Of a stretch of 34,295 nucleotides of DNA, positions 26,271 through 34,078 are shown in pieces. The DNA is from Rossellomorea vietnamensis. GTDB taxonomy: Bacteria; Bacillota; Bacilli; Bacillales; Bacillaceae_B. The notes beneath the pieces were generated by a model. The model was not told where the DNA came from. It saw only the letters and a program-made list of their open reading frames with translations, and ran no database searches. The translations under genes and the position numbers were made by a program. Positions within the stretch are counted from its first letter, which is position 1. Each line of letters starts with the position of its first letter. The stretch lies in assembly GCF_008180415.1 (NCBI RefSeq), contig NZ_VTEI01000013.1, positions 24,759 through 59,053 on the forward strand. The letters are read 5' to 3'.

Positions 26271-26290
26271 TCTAACCGCCCATTTCATAT

Positions 26291-26425
26291 TTAAAGTATG
26301 TCATTCTTCTTCTGTTTATCCTTTTCTTTCAGAGAATCTGTCTTCGGATTTGGGGGTAAAGCTTTTTTGAAAGAGGTTGACCCAAGGTTATTGTTGGGTG
26401 CTGCCTGCTCGTTCCAATCAGTCAT
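26291..26425 (-). CDS. Small hydrophilic protein (44 residues)
   Basis: Minus-strand ORF beginning MTDWNEQAAPNNNLGSTSFK and ending in a Lys-rich tail (KEKDKQKKNDIL). AAAGGA lies 11 nt upstream of this ATG; an ATG four codons earlier (26437) is too close to it. It is low in hydrophobic residues and rich in Asn, Lys and Pro, like small spore-associated proteins of Bacillus, though I recognise no family. It lies directly downstream of the next small gene on the same strand and ends at the edge of the 53-bp array. Confidence 0.45.
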   Translation of the reverse strand: MTDWNEQAAPNNNLGSTSFKKALPPNPKTDSLKEKDKQKKNDIL

Positions 26426-26508
26426 GTAGTAGCACATCCTTTCATTGAGATGGGGAAGCTGCCGTTTCTAATTGAGTACCACAGAATAGTCCATTCACCA
26501 TCCAAATG

Positions 26509-26718
26509 TTATTCACCTTTTATTATGGAATCTAATTTTTTCATTTGCTTGTCCTCCTGAAGTTGGACGGGAAAGGGATTCTCCTGACGGGCGAAATCTT
26601 GCTTTGTATCGATGGTTACCCCCATTTGGGCACCTTTGTTATCATTGACGACAGTTTCATTTAGACCGTCAAAATGGGGAGTTGTTTGTGAATGCTGATT
26701 TTGATTTTCGTTCGGCAT
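26509..26718 (-). CDS. Small hydrophilic protein (69 residues)
   Basis: The ATG at 26718 is preceded by AAAAAGGAGA with good spacing. The protein (MPNENQNQHSQTTPHFDGLN..., QMGVTIDTKQDFARQENPF..., KQMKKLDSIIKGE) is polar, acidic/Gln-rich, without Cys or TM segments and probably disordered. It may form a two-gene unit with the ORF at 26291. No domain is recognised. A spore or stress role is only a guess based on composition. Confidence 0.65.
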   Translation of the reverse strand: MPNENQNQHSQTTPHFDGLNETVVNDNKGAQMGVTIDTKQDFARQENPFPVQLQEDKQMKKLDSIIKGE

Positions 26719-26983
26719 GATTTCATCTCCTTTTTTCTAGGATTTGAATATAGTTGGACAGTTATTCTTGATATTGATTTTTGTTATAATAATGTCACCT
26801 TTGTTTCAGGGAAGGTGTTCCGCTGGTATAGTGGAATTGCAGGAAATTATGCTGGTGTTTTTGCGGGCTTAATGGCTAAGAGTAGCAAAATTTCAGAAAT
26901 GGACCTTTTGTAAAGAAAAAGGAATCGATCGCTTTATGCCGAATAAATATAGTAAGCGCTTTCAAAAAAGGAGGAAGAATGAT

Positions 26984-27322
26984 TTGGATTTTAAAAGTTA
27001 TAAAGAGTTTTGGCCGTTTTATCTTTCGCAGCACAGCAAATCTTCAACTCGGGCTTGGCATTTTGTCGGTACGAGCTTTGTATTTGTCTTTATCCTTTTA
27101 TCTGTATTTACCCTGAATTTCTGGCTGCTTTTGCTGGCTCCGGTTACTGCGTATGCCTTTGCATGGATCAGCCACTTCTTTATAGAAGGAAACAAGCCGG
27201 CAACATTCGGTCATCCGGTCTGGTCACTGAGAGCAGATTTTCGCATGTACCGTTTGATTTTATTTGGGCAGCTTCAAAAAGAGCTGGATAAGAATCCGGA
27301 GCTGAGAACAAGTGCAAAGTAA
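26984..27322 (+). CDS. Mpo1-like/DUF962 membrane protein
   Basis: 112 residues from the TTG at 26984, chosen because AAAGGAGG (26967-26974) lies 9 nt upstream; the longer ATG frame at 26936 has no good site. It has WHFVGTSFVFVF, two TM helices (about 30-65) and the hallmark HFFIEGNKPATFGHPVWSLRADFRMY. Conserved His residues in this family are metal ligands; yeast Mpo1 is an iron-dependent dioxygenase of 2-hydroxy fatty acids. Whether the bacterial form does the same is unknown. The CHY zinc-finger gene follows closely. Confidence 0.82.
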   Translation: MDFKSYKEFWPFYLSQHSKSSTRAWHFVGTSFVFVFILLSVFTLNFWLLLLAPVTAYAFAWISHFFIEGNKPATFGHPVWSLRADFRMYRLILFGQLQKELDKNPELRTSAK

Positions 27323-27344
27323 TTCGGTTGCGGTCAAAGGCCAC

Positions 27345-27656
27345 ATGGTAAAAGGGATTCATGTTGATGGAGAAACAAGATGCAGGCACTACCATACACA
27401 TAAAGACATCATTGCGATTAAATTTAATTGCTGCGGTATTTATTACCCGTGTCATTTATGCCACGAGGAAACAGCAGGTCACCCTGTGGAAGTATGGGGA
27501 ATGGAGCAGAGAGACGAAAAGGCGGTTCTTTGCGGATCGTGCGGGCATGAGCTTACCATTGACGAGTATATGAAGGGGGAGCCGAGATGTCCGGAGTGCA
27601 GGGCTGTTTTTAATTCAGGCTGTGCCCTTCACTATCATTTATATTTTGAAGTTTAG
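27345..27656 (+). CDS. CHY zinc-finger protein
   Basis: 103 residues from the ATG at 27345, preceded by AAAGG; a GTG at 27312 overlapping the previous gene is an alternative. Family proteins usually begin at this point (VxGxxVDxETRCxHYH). Zinc ligands are easy to see: TRCRHYHTHKD, FNCCGIYYPCHLCHEE, GHPVEVW, LCGSCGHELTIDEYM, PRCPECRAVFNSGC. It resembles the CHY zinc-finger domain of eukaryotic PIRH2 and Hot13. The bacterial role is not established. It is probably co-transcribed with the DUF962 gene and followed by a terminator. Confidence 0.85.
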   Translation: MVKGIHVDGETRCRHYHTHKDIIAIKFNCCGIYYPCHLCHEETAGHPVEVWGMEQRDEKAVLCGSCGHELTIDEYMKGEPRCPECRAVFNSGCALHYHLYFEV

Positions 27657-27659
27657 GAT

Positions 27660-27692
27660 TGAGGTCGGGAATGCCGGCCTCAGTCTTTTTTT
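27660..27692 (+). terminator. Terminator of the CHY gene
   Basis: TGAGGTCGG (27660-27668) pairs with CCGGCCTCA (27674-27682, one G-U), then GTCTTTTTTT. Confidence 0.85.
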
Positions 27693-27903
27693 GATGTATG
27701 AGATTATCTATTCTTTCGTGTCCAGCTTCAGTACACATCCCAAAAAGGCAATTATATATTCCATTGTCTCTTATGTTTATTATCCCATGGCTTGAAAGAC
27801 TGTAAATGAGCAGGCTTATCTTTCCAGTATGTTAAAATTGAGAAATAGCAGTGCCGGAACTGTGATGAGATTCAGTGAATTTTAGACCATAGGGGTGAAA
27901 GCC

Positions 27904-28134
27904 ATGTATTTAACAGTAAAAGAAATAGCGGACTATCTATCGCTTCCCGAAACATATATTGAAACGTTGATCAATCAGAGAAAAATCAAAGCCGTACATG
28001 ATGGTGAGCAGTACCTTGTCAACAAAGAGAACTTTCAAAACTATCATGAGCAGCTGGAAATTTATAAAAAGCTATTTGAACAATGGCAGAATGAACCGAT
28101 CCCTGAAGACCCGGATATTAAGGATGAGGATTGA
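27904..28134 (+). CDS. Excisionase-like HTH protein (76 residues)
   Basis: Starts at the ATG 27904; AGGGGTG upstream serves as ribosome binding site, and the GTG at 27895 lies inside that site. MYLTVKEIADYLSLPETYIETLINQRKIKAVHDG is the standard MerR-like helix-turn-helix with wing of the excisionase/HTH_17 family, followed by a helical, acidic tail (EQLEIYKKLFEQWQNEPIPEDPDIKDED). No integrase or phage genes are near, so this is more likely a chromosomal small DNA-binding protein than a true excisionase. It is on the same strand as ppaC, about 107 nt upstream. Confidence 0.8.
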   Translation: MYLTVKEIADYLSLPETYIETLINQRKIKAVHDGEQYLVNKENFQNYHEQLEIYKKLFEQWQNEPIPEDPDIKDED

Positions 28135-28241
28135 ATTGCTTTAAGGACAGGCTATCCGAAATATGATAAAATACTGTCGTATGTTATGATTTGATGGTGA
28201 ATTTATTCGAACACATAAACAAAGTTTAAAGGAGAGTCATG

Positions 28242-29174
28242 ATGGAAAAAGTATTGATTTTTGGCCATAAGAATCCTGATACAGATACAATCTGTTCTGC
28301 TCTGGTATACGCAGATTTGAAAACACAGTTAGGTATGGATGCTGAACCGATCCGCTTGGGAGAAATCAACGGCGAAACGCAATATGCGCTTGACCATTTC
28401 AACGTCGAAGCTCCGCGCCTTGTTGAAAAAGTGGCAGCTGAAGCTAAGGAAGTAATCCTGGTTGACCACAACGAACGCCAGCAAAGTGCCGATGACATTG
28501 AAGAGGTTAGGGTCCTTGAAGTAATCGACCATCATAGGATCGCAAATTTTGAAACAAGTGATCCATTATACTACCGTGCTGAGCCTGTTGGATGCACGGC
28601 AACGATTTTGAATAAAATTTATAAAGAAAAAGGCTTGAACATCAGCAAGGAAATGGCAGGATTGATGCTGTCTGCTATCATTTCTGATTCCCTTCTATTC
28701 AAATCTCCTACTTGTACAGAAGAAGATGTGGAAGCAGCTCGTGAGCTAGCTGAAATTGCCGGCGTCGATGCTGATGAGTACGGACTTGAAATGCTTAAAG
28801 CGGGAGCAAGCTTAGGGGATAAGACGTCAGCAGACCTGATTTCCCTGGATGCCAAAGAGTTCCAGATGGGAAGCTATAAAGTAGAAGTGGCACAGGTAAA
28901 CGCCGTGGACACGGATGAAGTTCTTCAGCGCCAAGGCGAGCTGGAAGAAGCCATCTCCAAGACGATTTCAGAAAAAGGCTTGGATCTGTTCCTGTTTGTG
29001 ACTACTGATATCCTTAACAGCGATTCTGTTGCGCTTGCATTAGGCGAAAAAACTGAAGCTGTAGAAAAAGCTTATAATGTTCAGTTGAACAACAATACAG
29101 CGGTACTGAGAGGCGTTGTTTCTCGTAAGAAACAAATTGTTCCTGTCCTGACAGACACGCTGAAGAATATGTAA
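28242..29174 (+). CDS. ppaC: Manganese-dependent inorganic pyrophosphatase PpaC
   Basis: 310 residues from the second of two adjacent ATGs (GGAG spacing 7 nt). Family II (DHH) pyrophosphatase: metal ligands His9, Asp13 and Asp15 (FGHKNPDTDT), Asp75 (VDHNERQQS), the DHH motif 96-98 (VIDHHRIANFET), then SAIISDSLLFKSPT, and the C-terminal substrate-binding SRKKQIVPVL. It hydrolyses pyrophosphate to two phosphates in the cytoplasm, pulling biosynthetic reactions forward. It is very close to the B. subtilis protein as I recall it. It has its own ribosome binding site and terminator. Confidence 0.95.
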   Translation: MEKVLIFGHKNPDTDTICSALVYADLKTQLGMDAEPIRLGEINGETQYALDHFNVEAPRLVEKVAAEAKEVILVDHNERQQSADDIEEVRVLEVIDHHRIANFETSDPLYYRAEPVGCTATILNKIYKEKGLNISKEMAGLMLSAIISDSLLFKSPTCTEEDVEAARELAEIAGVDADEYGLEMLKAGASLGDKTSADLISLDAKEFQMGSYKVEVAQVNAVDTDEVLQRQGELEEAISKTISEKGLDLFLFVTTDILNSDSVALALGEKTEAVEKAYNVQLNNNTAVLRGVVSRKKQIVPVLTDTLKNM

Positions 29175-29183
29175 GATAGAAAG

Positions 29184-29212
29184 AACCGGCTGCCTTTGGG
29201 CGCCGGTTTTTC
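29184..29212 (+). terminator. Terminator of ppaC
   Basis: AACCGGC (29184-29190) pairs with GCCGGTT (29202-29208), then TTTT. Confidence 0.85.
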
Positions 29213-29278
29213 TATAGGCATTTAATCATGGTCAGAGACAAGATCAATGAGCAAGTTTGATTAGTGTTTTCAACACTC

Positions 29279-29297
29279 AATTAATTAATTAATTAAT
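29279..29297. repeat. AATT microsatellite
   Basis: Four to five uninterrupted AATT units between the ppaC terminator and the MITE-like element. Confidence 0.8.
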
Positions 29298-29339
29298 ACT
29301 ATTTTGTATTAAGCCTTTTGAATCAGTATTTTTTTATAC

Positions 29340-29513
29340 AAGGCTGTTTTCGCATAGATTGTTGCTTACGGATATCTACGGATACTAAGAGTTTTATTTC
29401 TTATCGGGGAAGCGTAGCTCTTTTCTTTTCGATAGTACCGTATTTTTCCTTCTGAGATTGATATTTCTTCGGAATTAGTATCAAATAGCAACAAAGTTTA
29501 CGAAAACACCCTT
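29340..29513. mobile_element. MITE-like element, 174 bp with 27-bp terminal inverted repeats
   Basis: The left end AAGGCTGTTTTCGC (29340 on) and the inverted right end AAGGGTGTTTTCGT (29513 backwards) match at 22 of 27 positions, both ending TTGTTGCT inside. The interior has no ORF and contains smaller inverted segments (ACGGATACTAAGAG against ATTAGTATC). No clear target duplication is visible (flanks TTATAC and ATAGAA). Size, paired ends and lack of coding capacity fit a non-autonomous transposon. No matching transposase is in the window. Confidence 0.6.
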
Positions 29514-29517
29514 ATAG

Positions 29518-29550
29518 AAAAAAGCGAATTCACTAAGAATCCGCTTTTTC
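29518..29550 (-). terminator. Terminator of the sensor kinase, overlapping its stop
   Basis: Minus strand: AAAAAGCGGATTC pairs with GAATTCGCTTTTTT, and the kinase stop codon lies in the loop. Confidence 0.75.
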
Positions 29551-30804
29551 TCCATCCTCATGCAAAGGAAGAGTGATCCGTACGACTGTCCCTTTGTCCA
29601 GCTGGCTTTCGTATTCAATTTTTCCGTGCATTTCCCGGATGATTTTGTTCGTGACCATACTGCCGAGACCGGTTCCTTTAGTTTTCGTTGTGTAAAAAGG
29701 CAATCCGATTTTGCTTAGCTGTTCCGGCGTCATCCCGGTACCATCGTCTGAAATAAGGATTTCCAACGTATCGGATGTGCTGCCGGATCGAATGTCTATT
29801 GTAACTGTACCGCGTTCGTTTTCAGTCGATTCAATCCCATTCTTAATGACATTCATGATTGCCTGCTTTAAATGGTGCTCATCGCCTTGGATGTGATAAT
29901 CATTTTCTGCCTCGAATAGAATCGATGTATTTGAGTAGGCAGCAAAAGGCCGGAGAAGGTCAACACTCGACTGGATCACCCTTGTGAGATTAATGGATGA
30001 CATATGAAACTTCTCAGGTTTGGTAATGTTGAGATAGTCGGTGATGATTTTGTTTGTCCGGTCTAATTCTTCAAGGATAAGCGGTGAAAACCTCTTGAAT
30101 TCTTGATCCTTAGTCCCCTCGGTCAAATGCTGAATGAACCCTCTGACAGTTGATAGCGGATTTCTGATTTCATGTGCAATGGATGCAGCCATCTGCCCGA
30201 CCATATTCAATTTATCAAGATAGACCATTTCTTCAATCTGAGCATTGGTTTTGATCAGCTTTTCAATAATCAAGACCAAAGAAATGAAGGTTATATAGAA
30301 GGTACTGAAGTAAATGATATAGAAAGAAAGATTCAGCATAGTAACAGTGAAAAAAATGATAGTGATATAAATGGCCGAGTAAATTGTAAGTATCAAGACA
30401 CTTCCCAGTAATTTATGCCGAGTCCTTAAGAGCACTCTGCGGAAAACTAGTGGGGTGGCGAAAGCTATGATGGAAACAGCAAGCCCTATAATGACATAAG
30501 GTCCGCCGATAAGATAGCGGGTTATGCATACAACCAGAAGGACCATGCTGCCTGAGATCACCCCTCCATAAATGGTTGTGATCATGATGGCAATCATCCG
30601 TAAGTCAAAATGTGTGGCCCCTAAGGTTTCGATTGGGTAAAACATACAAAACAATGCACCCAATGATCCGATGAAACCATATGAGATCTTCTGTTTCAGC
30701 TGCAGCTGCGGCTGGGGCTGAAAGGGGAAGAAAATATTTGCATTGAAGGTAAATGAAAACAGGATGGTTATATTGACCAATAAAGTCTTAATTAAGATAA
30801 TCAA
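29533..30804 (-). CDS. Sensor histidine kinase with 5TMR-LYT input domain
   Basis: 423 residues from the TTG at 30804, which has GGAGGA 6 nt upstream; the longer frame to 30924 has no well-spaced site and adds 40 poorly hydrophobic residues. Five to six TM helices (about 3-22, 40-60, 68-96, 100-122, 132-156, 160-182) match the 5TM-5TMR_LYT type. HisKA follows (VGQMAASIAHEIRNPLSTVRGF, His211), then HATPase_c with NVIKNGIEST, ISDDGTGM, and KTKGTGLGSMV. The domain layout is like KinB-type sporulation kinases. No response regulator gene is adjacent, so the partner is unknown; a Spo0F-type target is possible but not shown. Confidence 0.85.
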   Translation of the reverse strand: MIILIKTLLVNITILFSFTFNANIFFPFQPQPQLQLKQKISYGFIGSLGALFCMFYPIETLGATHFDLRMIAIMITTIYGGVISGSMVLLVVCITRYLIGGPYVIIGLAVSIIAFATPLVFRRVLLRTRHKLLGSVLILTIYSAIYITIIFFTVTMLNLSFYIIYFSTFYITFISLVLIIEKLIKTNAQIEEMVYLDKLNMVGQMAASIAHEIRNPLSTVRGFIQHLTEGTKDQEFKRFSPLILEELDRTNKIITDYLNITKPEKFHMSSINLTRVIQSSVDLLRPFAAYSNTSILFEAENDYHIQGDEHHLKQAIMNVIKNGIESTENERGTVTIDIRSGSTSDTLEILISDDGTGMTPEQLSKIGLPFYTTKTKGTGLGSMVTNKIIREMHGKIEYESQLDKGTVVRITLPLHEDGEKADS

Positions 30805-30954
30805 GTACGATCCTCCAGCTATATGATCAGATTGGATAGGTATAGTCGCTACAGTAAGGAGTCTGCTTAAATCTATACTCATTTGTTTTTTAGCATACCA
30901 ATCATTGGGGATTTGAACAATCATTTTGAAATATTAATACCACCTTATACAAAT

Positions 30955-30993
30955 GAAAAACGCCCAACCTTTGTCAGGCAAGGGCGTTTTTTC
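30955..30993. terminator. Terminator of the 118-residue gene
   Basis: GAAAAACGCCC (30955-30965) pairs with GGGCGTTTTTTC (30982-30993). T-runs occur on both strands. Confidence 0.85.
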
Positions 30994-30994
30994 A

Positions 30995-31351
30995 TTATTT
31001 AAGGTTTTCAATATCATCCCGCACATGCGGTTTATGCTCGTCCAGTACTCCAATTTTTTCGATATGCCGTTTTGTCTCTGCGTCTCCCAATTTATAAATC
31101 TTGGAATATATTTTTTGCAGCGATCTGTCATAATTGGCATCCTGGGGGTCGTCATGATATTGTTTAAACGGGATATGGGAACGGAAAAAGGTAGAAACAT
31201 CATCATCGTAGTTGTCGTTGAAAAATTTTTTCAATTCTGTTCTCTCTTCCGGAGTCGCTAAAATATGCAGCCCCGCACTTTCTTCAAAGGAAGGCTCCTC
31301 CAAGATGTCCCCGCTTGTCATATCCACATAGTACGATCGTTTCTCTTCCAT
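30995..31351 (-). CDS. Conserved small cytoplasmic protein (118 residues)
   Basis: The ATG at 31351 is preceded by AAGGAGG with ideal spacing. The product (MEEKRSYYVDMTSGDILEEP..., LHILATPEERTELKKFFNDN, FRSHIPFKQYHDDPQDANYD, KIYKLGDAETKRHIEKIGVL) is charged and mostly helical, with no TM segment. I recall similar Bacillus proteins, often mislabelled 'hydrolase', with no known function. It ends against a strong terminator and is upstream of the sensor kinase on the same strand, but is separated from it by that terminator. Confidence 0.8.
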   Translation of the reverse strand: MEEKRSYYVDMTSGDILEEPSFEESAGLHILATPEERTELKKFFNDNYDDDVSTFFRSHIPFKQYHDDPQDANYDRSLQKIYSKIYKLGDAETKRHIEKIGVLDEHKPHVRDDIENLK

Positions 31352-31482
31352 TCTTTTGCCTCCTTGGATTTATATATTCGTGCTTCATGTAAGCACTTAT
31401 TACGAAATAATAGTCTTATTATGTATAGATACCTCTATTTTCTGATATCTAAACGAGGGAAGCGTATACTCAGGCTTTTATA

Positions 31483-31758
31483 ATGAAAAAAAGAGGGCAG
31501 GTTTATATAAGAGAGTCCGCGTCTGGAGGGGAATTAGATTTCAGATTTAAACCTGGTCAGTTCGTTGTTTAGGACCCCGTGAGGGCCGACGAGCTGACCG
31601 TTGCCGTCCAGTCTCCCGCCCAAAATGAGAATCCTGTATCAGATGGAAAAAATCTGGATTCAAACACTCTAAAGTTGGCAAAGTGCGTTCTAGAGACTTT
31701 CAATCATGAAGAACTGAATCTGTCCTCCTTCACTATCAGTAGTGTTGAATATAAATAG
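31483..31758 (+). pseudogene. Small unknown gene with an in-frame TAG
   Basis: From ATG 31483 one frame stays open for 91 codons except for a TAG at 31570-31572 (codon 30). Before it the product reads MKKRGQVYIRESASGGELDF...KPGQFVV. After it comes DPVRADELTVAVQSPAQNEN, SDGKNLDSNTLKLAKCVLET and FNHEELNLSSFTISSVEYK, ending at a normal stop. The segments read as one coherent soluble protein, so a single CAG/GAG/AAG-to-TAG type change is likely. No good ribosome binding site precedes the ATG, so the true start may differ. I do not recognise the family. The rest of the 31352-31869 gap shows no other gene. Confidence 0.45.
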
Positions 31759-31869
31759 AAAAAGCTTGGAGGTTTGGTGGATTTTGTTACCAATTTCTCA
31801 ATCAGCCTCAAAATTACTGTAAACTGAGAGGGAAGCAAAAGATATTTCTCATACAGAGGTGGTGATCTA

Positions 31870-32346
31870 ATGGGATACATAGAGGAAATCAGGACACTTG
31901 TTGGAAAGAAGCCATTAATTTTAACTGGTGCAGTGGTAGTTATCTTAGATAAAGAAGGAAGGATATTGCTTCAGCAAAGAAGACATCCGGAAGGAGCATG
32001 GGGTCTGCCTGGAGGGTTGATGGAGCTTGGGGAATCAACAGAAGACACCGCACGCCGAGAGGTTTTGTAAGAAACGGGTCTGAAAGTAGGGAAGCTGGAC
32101 CTGATAAATGTGTACTCCGGAAAAAAATACTTTATCGTAGCAGCAAATGGTGATCAGTTCTATTCTGTGACAATAGCTTATAGTACTACTGAAGTAAGCG
32201 GGGACCTTAAGGTGGACAAGGCAGAATCGATTCAATGTAAATATTTTTTTAGAGAAGAGTTCCCCGTTTATATCGTCAAGAGCCATCGTGAAGTACTCGA
32301 TGAATTCTTTTCAGAAAAGAAACCCCCGAATCAGTTTGGAAACTGA
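31870..32346 (+). pseudogene. NUDIX hydrolase with a premature stop in the Nudix box
   Basis: Start ATG with GAGGTGGTGAT upstream. The first 66 codons give ILTGAVVVILDKEGRILLQQRR, then GLPGGLMELGESTEDTARREVL, the first part of the Nudix box GX5EX7REUXEEXGU. The next codon is TAA (32068-32070) exactly where the first Glu of the EE pair should be. The same frame then continues ETGL and runs to 32346 with a normal C-terminal part (YSGKKYFIVAANGDQFYSVTIAY, REEFPVYIVKSHREVLDEFF). Repaired length is 158 residues, typical of the family. A GAA-to-TAA change is enough to explain it. The product would lack key metal ligands. Confidence 0.85.
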
Positions 32347-32457
32347 TATATGAAAGTAGTAGCTGCTCCTGATTCCTTTCTTGGTTAGCCCCTTTTCCTT
32401 GTAAGCAGTAAATTTTCTATTAAAAGAGCCTGAACGTTCAGGTTACCTGAAACTAAA

Positions 32458-32494
32458 AAAGAGCAGGGGCTGCATATCACAGAACCTGCTCTTT
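32458..32494. terminator. Bidirectional terminator
   Basis: AAAGAGCAGG (32458-32467) pairs with CCTGCTCTTT (32485-32494). It lies between the convergent NUDIX and PanE-like genes. A smaller hairpin (GCCTGAACGTTCAGGT) lies just before it. Confidence 0.85.
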
Positions 32495-32497
32495 CCT

Positions 32498-33406
32498 TTA
32501 GCTCTCATATATTTTTAGATTCGCATAAATAACGTCCAGAGTTTGAGCAGGGATATCATACTTTGCCGCTTCTTTAAGCAGAAATCCGTATAAATGATCC
32601 GCTTCGATGGGGAGTTTCTTTTCCATGTCCCTTTGAAGGGAAGATTTCATCTCAAATCCCATGCTGTTCAGTTTTTCCAATTGCTTTGCTTCAACATCAT
32701 CCGCAATAGGAGCCCCAAGTTTTCTCATGATAGCCGAGGCTTCACTCAGAGTGTTTTTGATAGAAGACAAACCGATTTTGTTTTCTCTGATTGGACCAAT
32801 TGGGGCCCGGAAGAGTGAAGTGACACCAGAAAGAGTCGTTATAAACAAATATTTATGCCACATCTCCTGAATAATCGTTTCAGAGAGAGTGAAGCTGGCT
32901 CTCGTCCCGCTTAAGGCATCTTGCAGCTTTAAAATCCGTGGAGTTTTCTTCCCTGACCGCTCACCAAAAACCACATCATGAATTGGACTTGATTGAACGA
33001 CACGCCCCTCCGAATCCAAAGTAGACTCTACAAAACAAAGTCCGCCAATGACATTATGCTCACCGAATCTGTCAACCAGTGTATCCACATGCGACATCCC
33101 GTTCAACAGAGGCAGAATCATTGTTTCCCCGCCGACATACGGTTCAATGCTGTCCATTACACTTTCCAGTTGATACGCTTTCACAGATAGTATAATAGCA
33201 TCATAGGGGCTGGGGTTATTACCAGATACGACAGTTTTCGGTTTCACATCAATATTTCCATGAACACTCTGAATAGAGAGCCCGGACTTTTCAAGCTGCT
33301 CCCTTCGCCGTTCACGTACAAGAAAAGTCACATCTTCGCCCTTTTCTGCAAGCCGCCCGCCGAAATAACCGCCGACCGCGCCGGCTCCTACTATTAATAT
33401 TTTCAT
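32498..33406 (-). CDS. PanE/ApbA-family reductase (2-dehydropantoate 2-reductase-like)
   Basis: 302 residues from the ATG at 33406 (AAGGAG, 9-nt spacing); the longer frame to 33559 overlaps the divergent transposase gene and is rejected. N-terminal Rossmann fold with VGAGAVGGYFGGRLA for NADP(H), then LSVKAYQ and LLNGM as in ketopantoate reductases. The active-site helix reads EMWHKYLFITTLSGVTSL: the catalytic Lys is present, but the Asn residues that bind substrate in classical PanE (WxKxxxNxxxN) are Ile/Thr/Ser-like here. It therefore belongs to a PanE-like subgroup and may act on another 2-keto acid. Cytoplasmic; single-gene unit. Confidence 0.82.
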   Translation of the reverse strand: MKILIVGAGAVGGYFGGRLAEKGEDVTFLVRERRREQLEKSGLSIQSVHGNIDVKPKTVVSGNNPSPYDAIILSVKAYQLESVMDSIEPYVGGETMILPLLNGMSHVDTLVDRFGEHNVIGGLCFVESTLDSEGRVVQSSPIHDVVFGERSGKKTPRILKLQDALSGTRASFTLSETIIQEMWHKYLFITTLSGVTSLFRAPIGPIRENKIGLSSIKNTLSEASAIMRKLGAPIADDVEAKQLEKLNSMGFEMKSSLQRDMEKKLPIEADHLYGFLLKEAAKYDIPAQTLDVIYANLKIYES

Positions 33407-33507
33407 GTTTTCAGTCTCCTTGTTTATAGATTTAGGGTGATGTCCAAAAGCAGGATTGCTGCCCTTTTTATAGAATAGATAGTTTATAAAATTGAGAGGA
33501 TGATCCA

Positions 33508-34071
33508 ATGCCAAGAAAAAAGAGAATATGGTTTCCAGGTGCAATGTACCATATAACATCTCGCGGGAATCGAAAAGATACTATCTTTCATGAAAAAGAT
33601 GACTACATTTATTATCTCCATCTGCTTGAAAAATCTCAAAATCGTTTTCCTTTTAAACTCCACTCCTATTGCCTCATGCCCAACCATATCCACTTATTAA
33701 TAGAAACAGAAAAACATTCACCCTCAGTAATCATTCATTACATCCACTCCCTCTATGCTAGATATTTCAATAACAAATATAGATATATAGGGCATCTGTT
33801 CCAAAACCGCTTTGACGATAAAATCATTAAAGATTGGAAACACATGATGGATACTAGCAGGTATATTCACTTAAACCCAGTGAAAGCGGGAATGGTGAAA
33901 AATCCAGAACAATACCCTTGGAGCAGTTATAAAACTTTCATAGCCAATTATGAAGAGCCAATAATAAACAGTAATAAAATCATTGAAAATCTTTGTGGTG
34001 GCTCTAAAAAAACTTACAAAAGTTACGTGGAACTAAATTTAAATAAAGGCAGTTTCTATAACAAGTTGTAA
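33508..34071 (+). CDS. REP-associated tyrosine transposase (RAYT, Y1_Tnp family)
   Basis: 187 residues; GAGAGGATGATCC precedes the ATG. Y1/HUH single-strand transposase fold: it begins RIWFPGAMYHITSRGNR, has the HUH motif MPNHIHLLIE (His60 and His62) and the RAYT hallmark RYIHLNPVKAGMV with Tyr119 as candidate nucleophile, then YPWSSYKTF. RAYTs act on short palindromic repeats and usually occur singly without IS200 ends. It is AT-rich compared with neighbours. A tandem array of a 25-bp palindromic repeat starts 8 nt after its stop. Confidence 0.9.
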   Translation: MPRKKRIWFPGAMYHITSRGNRKDTIFHEKDDYIYYLHLLEKSQNRFPFKLHSYCLMPNHIHLLIETEKHSPSVIIHYIHSLYARYFNNKYRYIGHLFQNRFDDKIIKDWKHMMDTSRYIHLNPVKAGMVKNPEQYPWSSYKTFIANYEEPIINSNKIIENLCGGSKKTYKSYVELNLNKGSFYNKL

Positions 34072-34078
34072 TTGTGTG

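Noticed and set aside
25011..26288. 425-codon minus-strand ORF (and shorter overlapping ones) through the 53-bp array
   Set aside because: The repeat period is 53, not a multiple of 3, so the 'protein' simply cycles through the three frames of the same DNA unit. Several frames are open at once and there is no proper ribosome binding site.
27904..28134. Prophage or integrative element suggested by an excisionase-like gene
   Set aside because: No integrase, attachment repeats or phage genes nearby; neighbours are housekeeping genes.
33407..33559. N-terminal extension of the PanE-like protein
   Set aside because: It overlaps the divergent transposase gene and precedes the canonical Rossmann start, which has its own AAGGAG.
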